From a virus, in IMG/VR virus record IMGVR_UViG_3300022602_000286, positions 1 through 31,959 of that record: a DNA stretch of 31,959 bases, one strand, 5' to 3'. The notes beneath the pieces are model-generated. The model made no database searches. It saw only the letters and a program-made list of their open reading frames with translations, and was not told where the DNA came from. The position numbers and the translations under genes are program-made. This document shows, one piece after another, positions 1 through 6,800 of the stretch. Each line of letters begins with the position of its first letter. Position 1 is the stretch's first letter.

Positions 1-135
1 AAATGCTTGAGCTATTGGGATCCAGCAAAGATTCCTACTCAATCTATCTCAGTCAAAGAAGCAGGTGCAGAAGCATTGGCTACATATCTGCAGAGCTTGG
101 GCTTGAAAGCCTACGCAGGTTCGAGACTGGACTGA
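1..135 (+). CDS. 3' end of an unidentified gene, possibly frameshifted
   Basis: An open frame enters from the left edge in frame 1 and reads 44 residues, ending AYAGSRLD at the TGA at 133-135. No family is recognised. Frame 2 stays open past that stop to a TAA at 206-208 and reads DYIGTFLPNALAHYHCEHGQ, which looks like phage protein and uses codons like those of the upstream part. The true C-terminus may therefore lie at 208 if one base is extra, or if ribosomes shift by +1. Alternatively the stop is real and a separate 22-residue hydrophobic peptide (135-203, overlapping as TGATG) follows. I cannot choose between these from the window alone. Confidence 0.5.
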   Translation, partial: KCLSYWDPAKIPTQSISVKEAGAEALATYLQSLGLKAYAGSRLD

Positions 136-238
136 TGATTACATTGGTACATTTCTTCCTAATGCTCTTGCTCATTATCATTGTGAGCATGGGCAGAAGG
201 TAGTATAATTAATTCTTAAATACACAGAAGGAGCGCAA

Positions 239-1123
239 ATGGCTAAAGTCGTAACGAGCAAGATGCTTATGGCACTACAATCAGAAGTTAAAACCAAGAG
301 TCTAGAAGTAGAACCCGTAAAGAAGGATCTGCGCAATGAAACAGACGAAGAGATCCTAGAGCGTCTGCGTACTCGTTTTGGTATCTTAGATGACATGACA
401 CGAGCAGTCAAGAAAGGCGATGTTCGTGCTATGATCGTGACAGGCCCTCCAGGTGTAGGCAAGAGTTACGGTGTAGAGAAAGTACTATCAAAGCATGATG
501 TGTTCGCTGATGTGGCTAATGATCAGAAGCTGAAGAAGTACGAAGTAGTCAAGGGCGCGATGAGTGCCATTGGCTTGTACAGCAAACTCTATGAGTTCAG
601 TGACAAGAAGTGTATTCTAGTGTTTGATGACTGTGACAGCGTATTGCTGGATGACTTGAGCCTTAACATTCTCAAAGCGGCATTAGATACTAGCAAGAAG
701 CGTACTATCAGCTGGAACACAGACAGTCGCTTACTACGTAGCGAAGGAGTACCTAACAGCTTCGAGTTCAAAGGCGGTGCTATCTTCATTACCAACATCA
801 AGTTCGATCACGTGAAGTCAGCCAAGCTCAAGGATCACTTGGAAGCATTGGAAAGCCGTTGCCACTACTTGGATCTTACCATCGACACAGAGCGTGAGAA
901 GGTATTGCGTATCAAGCAAGTAGTAACAGAGCATGGCATGCTGGACAGCTATGACTTATCGGATGTTAAGAAGCTGGAAGTGGTAGAGTTCGTAGATGCC
1001 AACAAGCATCGCATGCGTGAGCTCAGCTTGCGTACAGTACTAAAGGTAGCAGACTTGGCAGCTAGCATGCCCGACAAGTGGCAAGCTGTAGCAGAAGTAA
1101 CTTGTATGCGCAACAGCCGTTAA
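239..1123 (+). CDS. AAA+ family ATPase
   Basis: A 294-residue P-loop ATPase. Walker A is GPPGVGKS at residues 69-76. The Walker B-like strand is CILVFDDCD (125-133). A sensor-1-like AIFITN lies at 181-186, and R207 in LESRCHYLDL is a candidate arginine finger. The N-terminal 60 residues are charged and helical; the C-terminal part looks like a small helical lid. The gene has a clear ribosome-binding site, AGAAGGAG, just before the ATG. A TTAAATA at 216-222 could be a weak late-promoter core, but it sits too close to the Shine-Dalgarno to be convincing. The gene is transcribed alone and is followed by structured RNA and a strong terminator. Its substrate is unknown. It is not a clamp loader (gp44) by sequence, because the RFC-box context is absent. 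The ATPase call is firm; the role is not. Confidence 0.85.
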   Translation: MAKVVTSKMLMALQSEVKTKSLEVEPVKKDLRNETDEEILERLRTRFGILDDMTRAVKKGDVRAMIVTGPPGVGKSYGVEKVLSKHDVFADVANDQKLKKYEVVKGAMSAIGLYSKLYEFSDKKCILVFDDCDSVLLDDLSLNILKAALDTSKKRTISWNTDSRLLRSEGVPNSFEFKGGAIFITNIKFDHVKSAKLKDHLEALESRCHYLDLTIDTEREKVLRIKQVVTEHGMLDSYDLSDVKKLEVVEFVDANKHRMRELSLRTVLKVADLAASMPDKWQAVAEVTCMRNSR

Positions 1124-1136
1124 GAGCTGTAGCATA

Positions 1137-1217
1137 GACGGCGCCAACGATTCGCTCCCGGTAACGCTGTCACTTAAAAGGTCCCATAAGCCCGATTCGC
1201 TCCCGGCAAGACCTTTT
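1137..1217 (+). ncRNA. Twin stem-loops with a shared loop sequence
   Basis: Two consecutive hairpins lie in the 3' untranslated region of the ATPase gene. The first pairs 1137-1143 with 1165-1171 (7 bp, one G-U). The second pairs 1176-1183 with 1210-1217 (8 bp, perfect). The stem sequences differ (GACGGCG versus AAAAGGTC). Both loops begin with CCA and end with CGATTCGCTCCCGG plus YAA immediately before the 3' arm. Conserved loops on different but still pairing stems suggest a selected RNA motif. The type is unknown, and a processing or protein-binding element is only a guess. The T-loop-like TTCGCTC lacks the tRNA A58 and has no acceptor stem, so this is not a tRNA. Confidence 0.5.
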
Positions 1218-1219
1218 TC

Positions 1220-1258
1220 AATCCTCGATCGAGATCAATCGGTCGGGGATTTTTTTTT
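1220..1258 (+). terminator. Strong intrinsic terminator after the AAA+ gene
   Basis: The arms 1220-1231 and 1240-1251 form a 12-bp stem (two G-U pairs) with an 8-nt loop. The arm ends in TT, which continues into an unbroken T run through 1258. It ends the plus-strand transcript that carries the ATPase and the twin stem-loops. Confidence 0.9.
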
Positions 1259-1379
1259 GGTTTCAGAAAGAGAAAAGAAAAAGATTATTGGGAGGGGGTA
1301 CCAGGCGTATATTTACAAACTGTTGTTTTTCTGCAACAAGCGCATGGGTACCGAGCTTTTTTCGTGGTGGTTTTTCTAT
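1259..1379. other. Non-coding spacer, AT-rich with short repeats
   Basis: No convincing ORF. GGGTACC occurs twice (near 1297 and 1347), and a small hairpin TGTTG/CAACA lies near 1321-1338. A TGTAAATA core on the minus strand (1305-1312) has no gene downstream in that direction. No origin or operator could be identified. Confidence 0.4.
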
Positions 1380-1450
1380 AAGTACTTCTTTATAATTTTT
1401 TACGCGGGCAATTTTTTGATCCCCTAGGACCCATTTGACTATATACTAGT
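1380..1450 (+). repeat. Duplicated promoter segment, copy A
   Basis: This segment matches 2278-2349 across about 71 bp and ends directly at an ATG in both copies. Shared blocks in the same order are AAGTACTTCT, a T run, GCG, GATC, TAG, ACCCATTTG and a TATA box (TATATACT here, TATAAATA in copy B). In this copy the late-promoter core is degenerate. It lies just upstream of the 43-residue ORF at 1451. Confidence 0.7.
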
Positions 1451-1582
1451 ATGGACTATGTTCTTGAACAACTCTTTTGGATTGCGATTACATGTGTATC
1501 TTGTGTACTAGTGATCCCGCCTATACATGCCTTGGGCTATTGGCTACAGCGTTTGCTAGGCCACTCAGTTGACGAATCCTAG
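1451..1582 (+). CDS. Small single-span membrane protein (43 aa)
   Basis: ATG at 1451, stop TAG at 1580-1582. The peptide has one strongly hydrophobic stretch, FWIAITCVSCVLVIPPIHAL (residues 9-28), flanked by polar ends, as in a one-span inner-membrane peptide. No Shine-Dalgarno is visible: the ATG follows the promoter-like TATATACT after only a few bases, so any transcript would be leaderless or nearly so. The last 62 bp overlap, in antisense, the 3' end of the gene at 1521-2255. Function is unknown. It is supported mainly by its position at the end of the duplicated promoter segment and by its clear transmembrane pattern. Confidence 0.45.
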   Translation: MDYVLEQLFWIAITCVSCVLVIPPIHALGYWLQRLLGHSVDES

Positions 1583-2255
1583 CAATATCTTCGCCAATTT
1601 TGATCTTTTTATCCAAGCCCGTAGTCTGCGCCAGTGTTTGAGCATGTTTGAGTTTATCCGCATCACCGACCAGTCCTGCACCTGCACTATAGGCCTTTTC
1701 TGCACGATTCACTAGATCATCTGCCTGTGCTATTAAAGGATTGCCTGTATTGCGTACAGCGCCACGCACATCGCCCTGTGATAATTTTTGGCCCGTGTCT
1801 ATAGCTTGAGCCACACGATCACTTCCTGGAACAAAATCTAGTGCAGTTTTTGCCGCATCTGCATAGTTACCCTGTGCTACCGTTTGAGCAATGTCAGTAC
1901 CTTTAGCTAGTGTACCTAAATTTTGCGCCAATCCGCCTCCAGCTATGCCAGCCACTGCCGTCAATGCGCCTTTGGCATCGCCCTTGGCAATACTAGTGGC
2001 CGCTTGTACTACAGTTAGCACTAGTCTAGTCTGTGGCAATAACTTCAGTGCTGTTATTACAGTAGGATGTGTTTTCATCCAACCGTTAACTGTGTCTACT
2101 ATGCCCTTGGGTGATAATTCACTGACTCCGTCATCATCCCTATCAATCTGTTTCAATAGAGCTACGGCTTCGTCATACTCCTTTTGACGCTGTGCCAACA
2201 ACTCGGGTGGAGTTGGCTCAGTGTATAGTGTTTCAGTTATTTCTTTGATCAGCAT
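1521..2255 (-). CDS. Predicted late virion-associated protein, unknown function
   Basis: A 244-residue protein beginning MLIKEITETLY. An in-frame ATG at 2270 would add five residues. I prefer 2255 because a late-promoter core GGTAAATA (2260-2267) ends 4 nt before it and overlaps the longer start. After a charged N-terminus (DRDDDG near residue 43) the middle is rich in Ala and Gly with hydrophobic helices, such as GALTAVAGIAGGGLAQ. Sequences of this kind are seen in capsid-interior or injected proteins, but no domain is recognised. The C-terminus carries GEDIARIRQLSG, matching the tail motif of the two proteins at 26779-27627 and 27624-30206, which suggests a shared virion role. The gene runs against its plus-strand neighbours. 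Confidence 0.75.
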   Translation of the reverse strand: MLIKEITETLYTEPTPPELLAQRQKEYDEAVALLKQIDRDDDGVSELSPKGIVDTVNGWMKTHPTVITALKLLPQTRLVLTVVQAATSIAKGDAKGALTAVAGIAGGGLAQNLGTLAKGTDIAQTVAQGNYADAAKTALDFVPGSDRVAQAIDTGQKLSQGDVRGAVRNTGNPLIAQADDLVNRAEKAYSAGAGLVGDADKLKHAQTLAQTTGLDKKIKIGEDIARIRQLSGLANAVANSPRHV

Positions 2256-2259
2256 AATA

Positions 2260-2267
2260 TATTTACC
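2260..2267 (-). promoter_or_regulatory. T4-type late promoter core GGTAAATA
   Basis: It carries the TAAATA core of the T4 late promoter, 4 nt upstream of the ATG at 2255. By T4 rules the start site would fall on the start codon. Confidence 0.6.
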
Positions 2268-2277
2268 CATCTAGCTC

Positions 2278-2349
2278 AAGTACTTCTCAAAATTTTTTTG
2301 CGCTAGAAAAAATAAGATCTTGTAGACCCATTTGGGCTATAAATACACT
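2278..2349 (+). repeat. Duplicated promoter segment, copy B
   Basis: Second copy of the segment at 1380-1450. It holds the same ordered blocks and ends at the ATG at 2350. This copy contains a perfect TATAAATA, so it is the more likely functional one. The two copies flank the minus-strand gene at 1521-2255. Confidence 0.7.
2338..2345 (+). promoter_or_regulatory. T4-type late promoter TATAAATA (exact)
   Basis: Exact match to the T4 late consensus. It is followed after 4 nt (CACT) by ATG at 2350, so transcription is expected to begin at or within one or two bases of the start codon. Confidence 0.75.
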
Positions 2350-2400
2350 ATGCGATACAAAGAATTTAGTGAATCTCTAGATGTGGATCTTGCCAATTAA
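2350..2400 (+). CDS. Possible 16-residue leader peptide
   Basis: ATG at 2350 reads MRYKEFSESLDVDLAN and stops at TAA 2398-2400, overlapping the next ATG as TAATG. It starts right after an exact late promoter. It may be a leader that delivers ribosomes to the 68-residue ORF by coupling, since that ORF has no Shine-Dalgarno of its own. The N-terminus resembles MLIKEITETL of the gene at 2255. It is too short for codon statistics to help. Confidence 0.35.
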   Translation: MRYKEFSESLDVDLAN

Positions 2401-2606
2401 TGCGTCACTACTACATATTAACACTTCATCCTGATTTTGTATCAGTGTGGCATTGGTTAAATGACAACAATATTTCTCGCGAACTGCACCTAAATCGTAC
2501 ACGTTTTTGGGTGCCAGAAGGTCCTGTACTTACGGACTTTTTACTTAGGTTTGCTGATAGCTGTGAACCAGTAGATCCACAGCTAGATTTGTTTACTGGT
2601 TTCTAA
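2400..2606 (+). CDS. Small hypothetical protein (68 aa)
   Basis: A 68-residue soluble protein rich in aromatic residues (HYYILTLHPDF, VWHWLND, RFWVPEG) with an acidic C-terminal stretch. No family is recognised. The start codon overlaps the stop of the 16-residue leader (TAATG) and lacks a Shine-Dalgarno, so translation is probably coupled. It ends 1 nt before the convergent gene at 2608-2820, with no terminator between them. It is presumably late, driven by TATAAATA at 2338. Confidence 0.6.
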   Translation: MRHYYILTLHPDFVSVWHWLNDNNISRELHLNRTRFWVPEGPVLTDFLLRFADSCEPVDPQLDLFTGF

Positions 2607-2607
2607 A

Positions 2608-2820
2608 TTAAACTTGTGTTTGGCCAGTAGCTGAACCTTTATAAAAGTGTGCAACTAGCTTTGGCTTACCATCGCGATCTACGGCTGCGAGATTTCTAAC
2701 AATGGCTGTGTGGTCCACAGTTTCGGCAAAATTTGTAGCGGCTGTGAGTGTAGGAAAGTTTTGGGTGATGCGCTCCATAGTACCTAGAACGATACGTTGG
2801 GTGGTAACTTGATATGTCAT
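2608..2820 (-). CDS. Small hypothetical protein (70 aa)
   Basis: A 70-residue protein starting MTYQVTTQRIVLGTMERI. It has a strong ribosome-binding site (AAAGGAG, spaced about 6 nt) and a late-promoter core AATAAATA at 2847-2854, which gives a leader of about 21 nt. The pattern of alternating strands and the DRDGKPKLVAHFYKG segment suggest a small beta-rich fold. Function is unknown. The signals make it a real late gene. Confidence 0.7.
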   Translation of the reverse strand: MTYQVTTQRIVLGTMERITQNFPTLTAATNFAETVDHTAIVRNLAAVDRDGKPKLVAHFYKGSATGQTQV

Positions 2821-2846
2821 TTCAGCTCCTTTGATTGACTATTATA

Positions 2847-2854
2847 TATTTATT
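2847..2854 (-). promoter_or_regulatory. T4-type late promoter core AATAAATA
   Basis: Seven of eight bases match TATAAATA. It sits 26 nt before the ATG at 2820, with a Shine-Dalgarno between. Confidence 0.7.
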
Positions 2855-2860
2855 CTTGAT

Positions 2861-2978
2861 AGGCTTCACTAGCAGTAACGCTGTTGGCGTTTTACCGCTT
2901 GTGCTTCGCACTAAGAAAATTTTAGCTTCCGTTAGTTGAGTTGAAAATTTTGCGGCTTCCGCGTGGCGGGATTAAATA
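2861..2978. other. Structured intergenic region between divergent genes
   Basis: No ORF. It contains several small hairpins: AACGC/GCGTT with loop TGTTG, GTGC/GCAC with loop TTC, and GCGG/CCGC with loop CTT. A direct repeat of the form GAAAATTTT, 1-3 bases, GCTTCCG occurs twice, so an A/T palindrome is followed each time by the same GC element. It ends in ATTAAATA (2971-2978), a weak candidate late promoter for the gene at 2998. Confidence 0.5.
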
Positions 2979-2997
2979 GCTTACAAAGGAGAATGCC

Positions 2998-3288
2998 ATG
3001 AGCATACTATCAAAGCTACACCAAATTATTTCAGCTGACGTGGCCCAGCTGTTTTCACAAGCCAAAAGTGCCAGCATCAAGGCTGTTAATGATGTAGAAA
3101 AACTAGAGACGGAATTGGCTCTAGCACATCAAAAAGTCATTGACACCGCAACTGAAGCTCGTCAACATGCCGAAGCTGCCGCCGATCGTGCTCGTGCCGC
3201 AGTGCTTGAATTAGAACTAGAAGCCCGAGCCGCCGCGGAAAAAGTAGCACTACACACTCAAAAACTAGAACGTAAAGACCCAGTCTAA
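2998..3288 (+). CDS. Coiled-coil protein (96 aa)
   Basis: A 96-residue protein that is almost entirely amphipathic helix. It has a long Ala/Glu/Arg heptad pattern (EARQHAEAAADRARAAVLEL) running to the C-terminal KLERKDPV. It has no cysteines and no membrane span. A good ribosome-binding site (AAAGGAG, spacing about 6) fixes the ATG at 2998. The stop overlaps the next start as TAATG, so it is translationally coupled to the 2OG oxygenase. A small structural or assembly helper is plausible, but nothing identifies a role. Confidence 0.75.
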   Translation: MSILSKLHQIISADVAQLFSQAKSASIKAVNDVEKLETELALAHQKVIDTATEARQHAEAAADRARAAVLELELEARAAAEKVALHTQKLERKDPV

Positions 3289-3866
3289 TGGATTCTTACA
3301 AGATAGTACGCCAAGTTCTAGACAGTTCTACTCTAGCTCTAGTCAAGACTAGTCTACAGATCATGAAGGATAATCAGTATTATACTTCACGTGTTCCCCT
3401 GTCGGATCGCAGTTATTTCAGCGGATTAGATCCTGTGGAGTTTAACTGTTGGAGTTGCTATGCGCCTGTAGTCACTGAAAGTTTATTGACTTTATTAAGA
3501 GATCAAGTAGCCGAGGCCAGTGGACTAGATCTAGTTCCTACTTATAGTTACGCCCGTATCTACTGGCATGGTGCTGAAATGGTACGGCACACTGACAGAC
3601 CCAGTTGTGAAATATCAGCCACTGTGAACATCAGCATAGATCCTGAACCATGGGCCATATACATAGGGGGCTATCCTGTATTACTGTATCCCGGGGACAT
3701 GTGTGTATATCCTGGACCTCAAGTAGAACACTGGCGCGAACCTTATCAGGGCCGGGAACAAATTCAAGTATTCTTACACTACGTGGATTGTAACGGTCCT
3801 AATAGTGGTCTAGCATGGGATGGCCGCCCGCAACTGGGGCTTAAACCCACTAAGATAACTAGATAA
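3288..3866 (+). CDS. 2OG-Fe(II) oxygenase, prolyl-hydroxylase-like
   Basis: A 192-residue protein of the 2-oxoglutarate/Fe(II) dioxygenase superfamily. The metal-binding triad is visible as HTD (H101, D103 in MVRHTDRPSCEIS) and H148 (QVEHWRE). R156 in GREQIQVFLHYV is a candidate 2OG carboxylate ligand. The double-stranded beta-helix pattern runs from about residue 85 to 167, which includes YARIYWHG and LLYPGDMCVYPG. Such proteins are frequent in T4-like phages of water bacteria; substrates there are unproven, and protein prolyl or nucleic-acid hydroxylation have been suggested. It forms a two-gene unit with the coiled-coil protein and ends at a bidirectional terminator. Confidence 0.85.
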   Translation: MDSYKIVRQVLDSSTLALVKTSLQIMKDNQYYTSRVPLSDRSYFSGLDPVEFNCWSCYAPVVTESLLTLLRDQVAEASGLDLVPTYSYARIYWHGAEMVRHTDRPSCEISATVNISIDPEPWAIYIGGYPVLLYPGDMCVYPGPQVEHWREPYQGREQIQVFLHYVDCNGPNSGLAWDGRPQLGLKPTKITR

Positions 3867-3894
3867 CAAAAAGCTCCTTTGGGAGCTTTTTGTT
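3865..3894. terminator. Bidirectional terminator between convergent genes
   Basis: A perfect 13-bp stem (3865-3877 with 3882-3894) with a TTTG loop. It is A-rich on one side and T-rich on the other, so it can terminate both the plus-strand oxygenase unit and the minus-strand adhesin cluster. It overlaps the oxygenase stop codon. Confidence 0.9.
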
Positions 3895-3897
3895 TGA

Positions 3898-6800
3898 TTA
3901 CGCTTGAGCTTCACCCCAACGTAGAACCAAGTTTTGGTTAATTGGGCTACCTTGTGTAATGTAAGCATTAATAAACAAGATATCGCAACCGTTTGGATAG
4001 CAACCACGTCCACCAATTGGAGTGTTAGTCAATTCCTTGAATAAACTCAAGTCCAATGAGTCTTTGTTAGCTGGCGCATTAATGTACGAGAATACAGTTT
4101 CGCCAGGTAGTGCGTAAGTGCTACGACTAAAGTTAACCTGCGTACCTGAAACAACACTGACTGGCACACTAGCCAAGATTGTTTGGTTTGCTGTTACACC
4201 ATAGAATGTTGAACCAGTTGGGTTTTGTCCGCTAGCTGGTGAATTACCACTGATATTGACCATGCTATAAGTACCAGTTGATCCTGTTGTACCTGTTAAT
4301 TGTCCAGTAATATAAGTACCAGCCGGGATAGTACCGCCAGTTAGCAAGCTGCCTACTTGTACCGATCCTGTACCAATAGTCAAACTCAATGTGTAGGCTG
4401 TGCCAGTAATACTAGTTGCCGGAGTTGTTTGACTTTGACTTACTGTCCATGTTGAACCTGCACCAGTACCGCCTCCTAAGTATGCTACAATATATGTACC
4501 AGTGGCCACGTTAGTACCAGATAATACCATGCCCACTGCAAATGCACCTGATACACTACCTGATACACTTAATACAGTACCAGTGATAGTACTGGTTGAT
4601 CCACTAGCAGTTGTGCTGGTAGAGATTGTGCTGGTAAATGTAGCTGTGCTGGCTAACAATGAGCTTACTTTGGTCAATCCATACAAACTAGCAGTTGAGC
4701 TTGGGAAGAAAATGTCATCACCGGCTTGTACTGCGGGCACTTGTGTAGCAGGATTGGAAATTAACGGAATGGTAGTCAATCCAGCTGTTAAGTATACAGG
4801 TGTGTTCAAGAATGTGTTTACTGCACCTGTAAACACCATGCTAGATCCTGGAGCTACCTGACTGAAACTGGGTTGTCCAGTTGGGTTTGCCGCTGAGTTC
4901 AAACTGGCAAATTGAATGTTGCTGACGTTTGGCATGTTGCTAGGATTGATAATACCTTCAATAACTAGCGCCGCATTACCAGCACCACTACCCGCACTAG
5001 ATTCTAATGTTTGTAGCAAGAAACTCGCACGATTAATCAATTCACGTTGTCCAAGATCACCAGTTAGAGCATTTGACACGCTAGGTGCTAGACGTACTGC
5101 AAACGCCGTAGTTTTCTTAGTTGAAATGTTAACGTTGGGTTGGCTATAGTTAAAAATGTATGAACGATCTGAGTCAAAGCCGCCATCCTGTACAAAAGCC
5201 GCACCCCAGTGACTGACAATCGGACTAGCAGTAGCATTAACTGAAATTACTCCGGTACTGGCCGTATGACTAGCGGCAGATCCAGCGGTAAATGTTCTGT
5301 ATCCACCAGTAGCCCATGGTCCAATTGTTACACCACGTGTTAGATATTGTAGTTGATTCAAACTATTGCTCTTACTTAAATATGTAATAAACTCGTTATC
5401 GATGTAAACAGTACCGCTTGCTGGGAAACTGCTGACATCACCTAATGTTAATGTTGTATCGCTTGAACCTATGCTACTAGCTAGATAATTAACTCCAGCT
5501 TCGTTCAGCACTTCAAAACGTACAGCCATATTACCAGCTCTCATCCATGCTTCGTTGTTTAGGTTGTTGTTACGCAAACGATGTACTGTTACATATTCAC
5601 CTCTTGGACCGCGCATCATCCAGTCAATAAAACCAGCACCATACCATGTCCACTGCATACCCACCATCTGCATCTTGTTAGGATTTATGCTATAGCCGCT
5701 TGGATTTTTAGAACTTCCAGATCCGTCCATAGTATCCATGTTCCACTTGCTTTGTGGAATCACATAATCAAATGTACGTGTAGCTTTAATACCTGTCACA
5801 CTACTGTAACCACGCCATTGTGGATTAACATACAACAATGTATCTGATACAATTTGTGTTACTGTATGGCTCATACCTCTAATAACAATCTTTGAACCTA
5901 CCCATAATTGAGTACTAAAACGAGTATTAAGACCAATGATCTGTCCACTACCTTGCAAGGCTGTGATAGTGCCTGCCAGCTGGAAAGTGCTAGAACGACG
6001 TACAACACTAACTACTTGTCCGTCATATTGGAAAAATACACCATTTTGTTCATCATATGTGCCTGATCGTACAGTTGCGCCGCCCCATGTATTCAAACTT
6101 AACAAGCATGGATCGCTAATGATAGCACCATTGGCGGCACCTAATACATTAGTGGCTACAAATTGCAAAGTGCGTTCATCTACGATAGCACTTACAGTAT
6201 ATGTGCCGTTGTACCCGCTAGTTGTTACACCACTTAGAGTGAATGTAGCACCTACTTGACATTGATGATCTATGTCATCAGTTACCACTGTTACTGTGCT
6301 ACCGATAGCGGTGCCGTTAGCATAAACGGCTCTTACAAAGTAATTAGGAGCCATTAATAAACCAGTATTGAAATTGATACCTTTACCAGACTGGTAACGA
6401 ATATATTTCTTGCTCATACGTATAGCTTGGCTACCAGCGCTTGGTAAAGCAGTACCTAATTGCACACCACCGTCAAATGGTCTATGTGCATAAAAACTGT
6501 CTGGTCTAGCATAAAGTTGACATTGTATCGGAGTAGATGCTGTAGAAATAACGCCTACACCACGTGCTGTAAAAGTAAACTGATTTGATAGTGTTTGGTT
6601 GTTATATGTTGTTTGTGTAACACTTTCAACGAAGAATGGACCGTTAGTTAAAATGTGATTATTAGTGCCGTTATCACTGGTAACAACCATGTTGATAGTG
6701 TCGCCTGGTATTAAACCATGTGGAGAATAAGTGTTAACAGTAACAGTTGCTTGGCCCGTCACAGCAATAAAGTTTGCTGTTGATGATACAGAACCAGTAT

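Noticed and set aside
1149-1206. tRNA T-loop-like sequences (TTCGCTC) in the 3' region of the AAA+ gene
   Set aside because: The conserved A58 is a C, the flanking bases do not form a 5-bp T stem, and no acceptor or anticodon arm can be built. Better explained as the twin stem-loops.
1305-1312. TGTAAATA on the minus strand
   Set aside because: It points leftward into the antisense of the AAA+ gene, where no minus-strand gene is supported.
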